Assembly (NCBI RefSeq): GCF_900187455.1
Contig: NZ_FYDX01000006.1
Span: 310,001 to 374,000 of the forward strand
DNA from: Pseudomonas sp. Irchel 3E13
Lineage (GTDB): Bacteria > Pseudomonadota > Gammaproteobacteria > Pseudomonadales > Pseudomonadaceae
Reading direction: 5' to 3'
DNA length: 64,000 nucleotides
Shown here: positions 62,820-64,000 of the stretch, in pieces
Position numbering within the stretch: the stretch's first letter is position 1
Layout of the letters: the number at the start of each line of letters is the position of its first letter
Notes under the pieces: generated by a model
Told to the model about the DNA's origin: nothing
Database searches by the model: none
The model's input: the letters and a program-made list of their open reading frames with translations, nothing else
Program-made: the position numbers and the translations under genes

Positions 62820-64000
62820 TTATTCCGAGGCCAGCTTGTGTTCCAGGTAGTGAATGTTGACGCCGCCCTTGCAGAAGGCTTCGTCACGTACCAGATCACG
62901 GTGCAGCGGGATGTTGGTCTTGATCCCGTCAACCACGATTTCGTCCAGGGCATTGCGCATGCGCGCCATGGCTTCGTCGCGGTCTTTGCCGTAGGTGATC
63001 AGCTTGCCGATCAGCGAATCGTAGTTCGGCGGTACGGTGTAGCCGCTGTACAGGTGCGAATCGACGCGAACGCCGTTGCCTCCCGGAGCGTGGAAGTGCT
63101 TGACCTTGCCTGGGCTCGGAATGAACTTCTTCGGGTCTTCGGCGTTGATCCGGCACTCCAGGGCGTGACCGCGGATAACCACGTCATCCTGGGTGAACGA
63201 CAGCTTGTTGCCAGCGGCGATGCTGAGCATCTCCTTGACGATGTCGATACCGGTGACCATCTCCGAAACCGGGTGCTCAACCTGCACGCGGGTGTTCATC
63301 TCGATGAAGTAGAAGCTACCGTTCTCGTAGAGGAACTCGAAGGTGCCGGCGCCACGGTAGCCGATCTCGACGCACGCCTGGACGCAGCGGGCGAAGACTT
63401 CCTGACGGGCTTTTTCGTCGATGCCTGGAGCCGGCGCTTCTTCCAGTACTTTCTGGTGACGGCGCTGCAGGGAGCAGTCACGGTCGCCCAGATGTACGGC
63501 GTTGCCCTGACCGTCGGAGAGTACCTGAACTTCCACGTGACGTGGGTTGGTCAGGAACTTCTCCAGGTAGACCATCGGGTTGCCGAACGCTGCACCGGCT
63601 TCGGTGCGGGTCAGCTTGGCCGAGGAAATCAGGTCTTCTTCCTTGTGCACAACGCGCATGCCGCGACCACCACCGCCACCGGCGGCCTTGATGATCACCG
63701 GGTAGCCAACCTCGCGGGCGATTGCCAGCGCGGTTTCTTCGTCTTCCGGCAGCGGGCCGTCGGAGCCCGGTACGGTCGGAACGCCGGCCTGGATCATGGC
63801 GTGCTTGGCCGATACCTTGTCGCCCATCAGGCGAATGGTGTCGGCTTTCGGGCCGATGAAGGCAAATCCGGATTTCTCGACCTGCTCGGCGAAGTCGGCG
63901 TTTTCCGCGAGGAAGCCATAGCCAGGGTGAATGGCGGTGGCGCCGGTCACTTCGGCCGCGGCGATGATCGCGGGGATGTGCAGGTAGGAATCCTTGGACG
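62820..64000 (-). CDS. accC: Biotin carboxylase subunit of acetyl-CoA carboxylase, partial
   Basis: 392 C-terminal residues of AccC; the N-terminus lies beyond the right edge. ATP-grasp enzyme that carboxylates biotin on AccB for fatty acid synthesis. Visible are [18 protein letters not shown], the glycine-rich [14 protein letters not shown] loop, the [20 protein letters not shown] segment, and [20 protein letters not shown] with [11 protein letters not shown]. Reading continues open to the last base, with [14 protein letters not shown] before the first internal ATG. Confidence 0.97.
   Translation of the reverse strand, partial: SKDSYLHIPAIIAAAEVTGATAIHPGYGFLAENADFAEQVEKSGFAFIGPKADTIRLMGDKVSAKHAMIQAGVPTVPGSDGPLPEDEETALAIAREVGYPVIIKAAGGGGGRGMRVVHKEEDLISSAKLTRTEAGAAFGNPMVYLEKFLTNPRHVEVQVLSDGQGNAVHLGDRDCSLQRRHQKVLEEAPAPGIDEKARQEVFARCVQACVEIGYRGAGTFEFLYENGSFYFIEMNTRVQVEHPVSEMVTGIDIVKEMLSIAAGNKLSFTQDDVVIRGHALECRINAEDPKKFIPSPGKVKHFHAPGGNGVRVDSHLYSGYTVPPNYDSLIGKLITYGKDRDEAMARMRNALDEIVVDGIKTNIPLHRDLVRDEAFCKGGVNIHYLEHKLASE

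Overview
The window looks like a chromosomal segment of a Pseudomonas, probably of the fluorescens/putida side of the genus. The evidence is azurin, a DesT-type regulator, RetS, OprC, a split cobalamin cluster (cobK-cbiD-cobL against cobG-H-I-J), high GC, and many copies of the pseudomonad REP element (core TAGGAGCGAGCTTGCTCGC), mostly as inverted pairs. All functions were assigned by reading the proteins; no database search was run.

Layout. 1-3.0 kb: a LOG-family gene cut by the window edge, azurin, and the NAD salvage pair pncB-nadE. 3.1-8.6 kb: a LivKHMGF-type amino acid ABC importer behind a near-perfect sigma-54 promoter and an upstream NtrC-type site. 8.7-22.6 kb: mostly single genes (coiled-coil periplasmic protein, YdfG-like dehydrogenase, AGE-family epimerase, DesT-like repressor, a secreted 16-residue-repeat protein, AsmA, ferritin-like protein, OsmE, family I lipase, PsiF, AI-2E-type permease, YegD-like Hsp70, CbpA-CbpM, GNAT). 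The 0.65-kb gap at 9.07-9.72 kb is rich in DnaA boxes. 22.7-28.3 kb: the urea importer urtABCDE, again with a sigma-54 promoter. 28.6-30.0 kb: cycA. 30.2-32.0 kb: a two-gene AbiE-like nucleotidyltransferase cassette whose promoter is bracketed by an 11-bp inverted repeat. 32.0-37.0 kb: a five-gene copper acquisition operon (DUF2946, PCuAC, DUF2946, OprC, PepSY). 37.1-38.5 kb: SPFH and NfeD partners. 38.5-46.1 kb: aerobic cobalamin corrin-ring genes. 46.2-48.2 kb: three tandem genes of unknown function that look like distant paralogs. 48.2-58.7 kb: conserved core genes marC, retS, purD, purH, fis, dusB, a DUF3426 gene and prmA. 58.8-62.8 kb: a 1301-residue toxin-like gene on the opposite strand, lying between prmA and accC. 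accC runs off the right edge.

How the parts connect. The liv, urt and cycA genes form a nitrogen-scavenging theme; liv and urt carry sigma-54 promoters. The copper operon takes Cu from the outer membrane (OprC) through the periplasm (PCuAC) to an inner-membrane PepSY protein, and azurin is a consumer of copper. The accC/prmA/dusB/fis and purH/purD blocks are core, which makes the inserted toxin gene stand out.

Most notable observations: (1) the C-terminal part of the 1301-residue protein carries a CheD/CNF-like glutamine deamidase signature (Ser1114, Cys1120, His1137, and a downstream GG...IG...G.R.DL block); (2) the AbiE-like cassette with operator-like repeats flanking its promoter; (3) the DnaA-box cluster far from any dnaA gene; (4) the three-gene paralog module after cobJ; (5) the 7 x 48-bp repeat protein; (6) an 80-bp-arm inverted repeat built around a REP pair.
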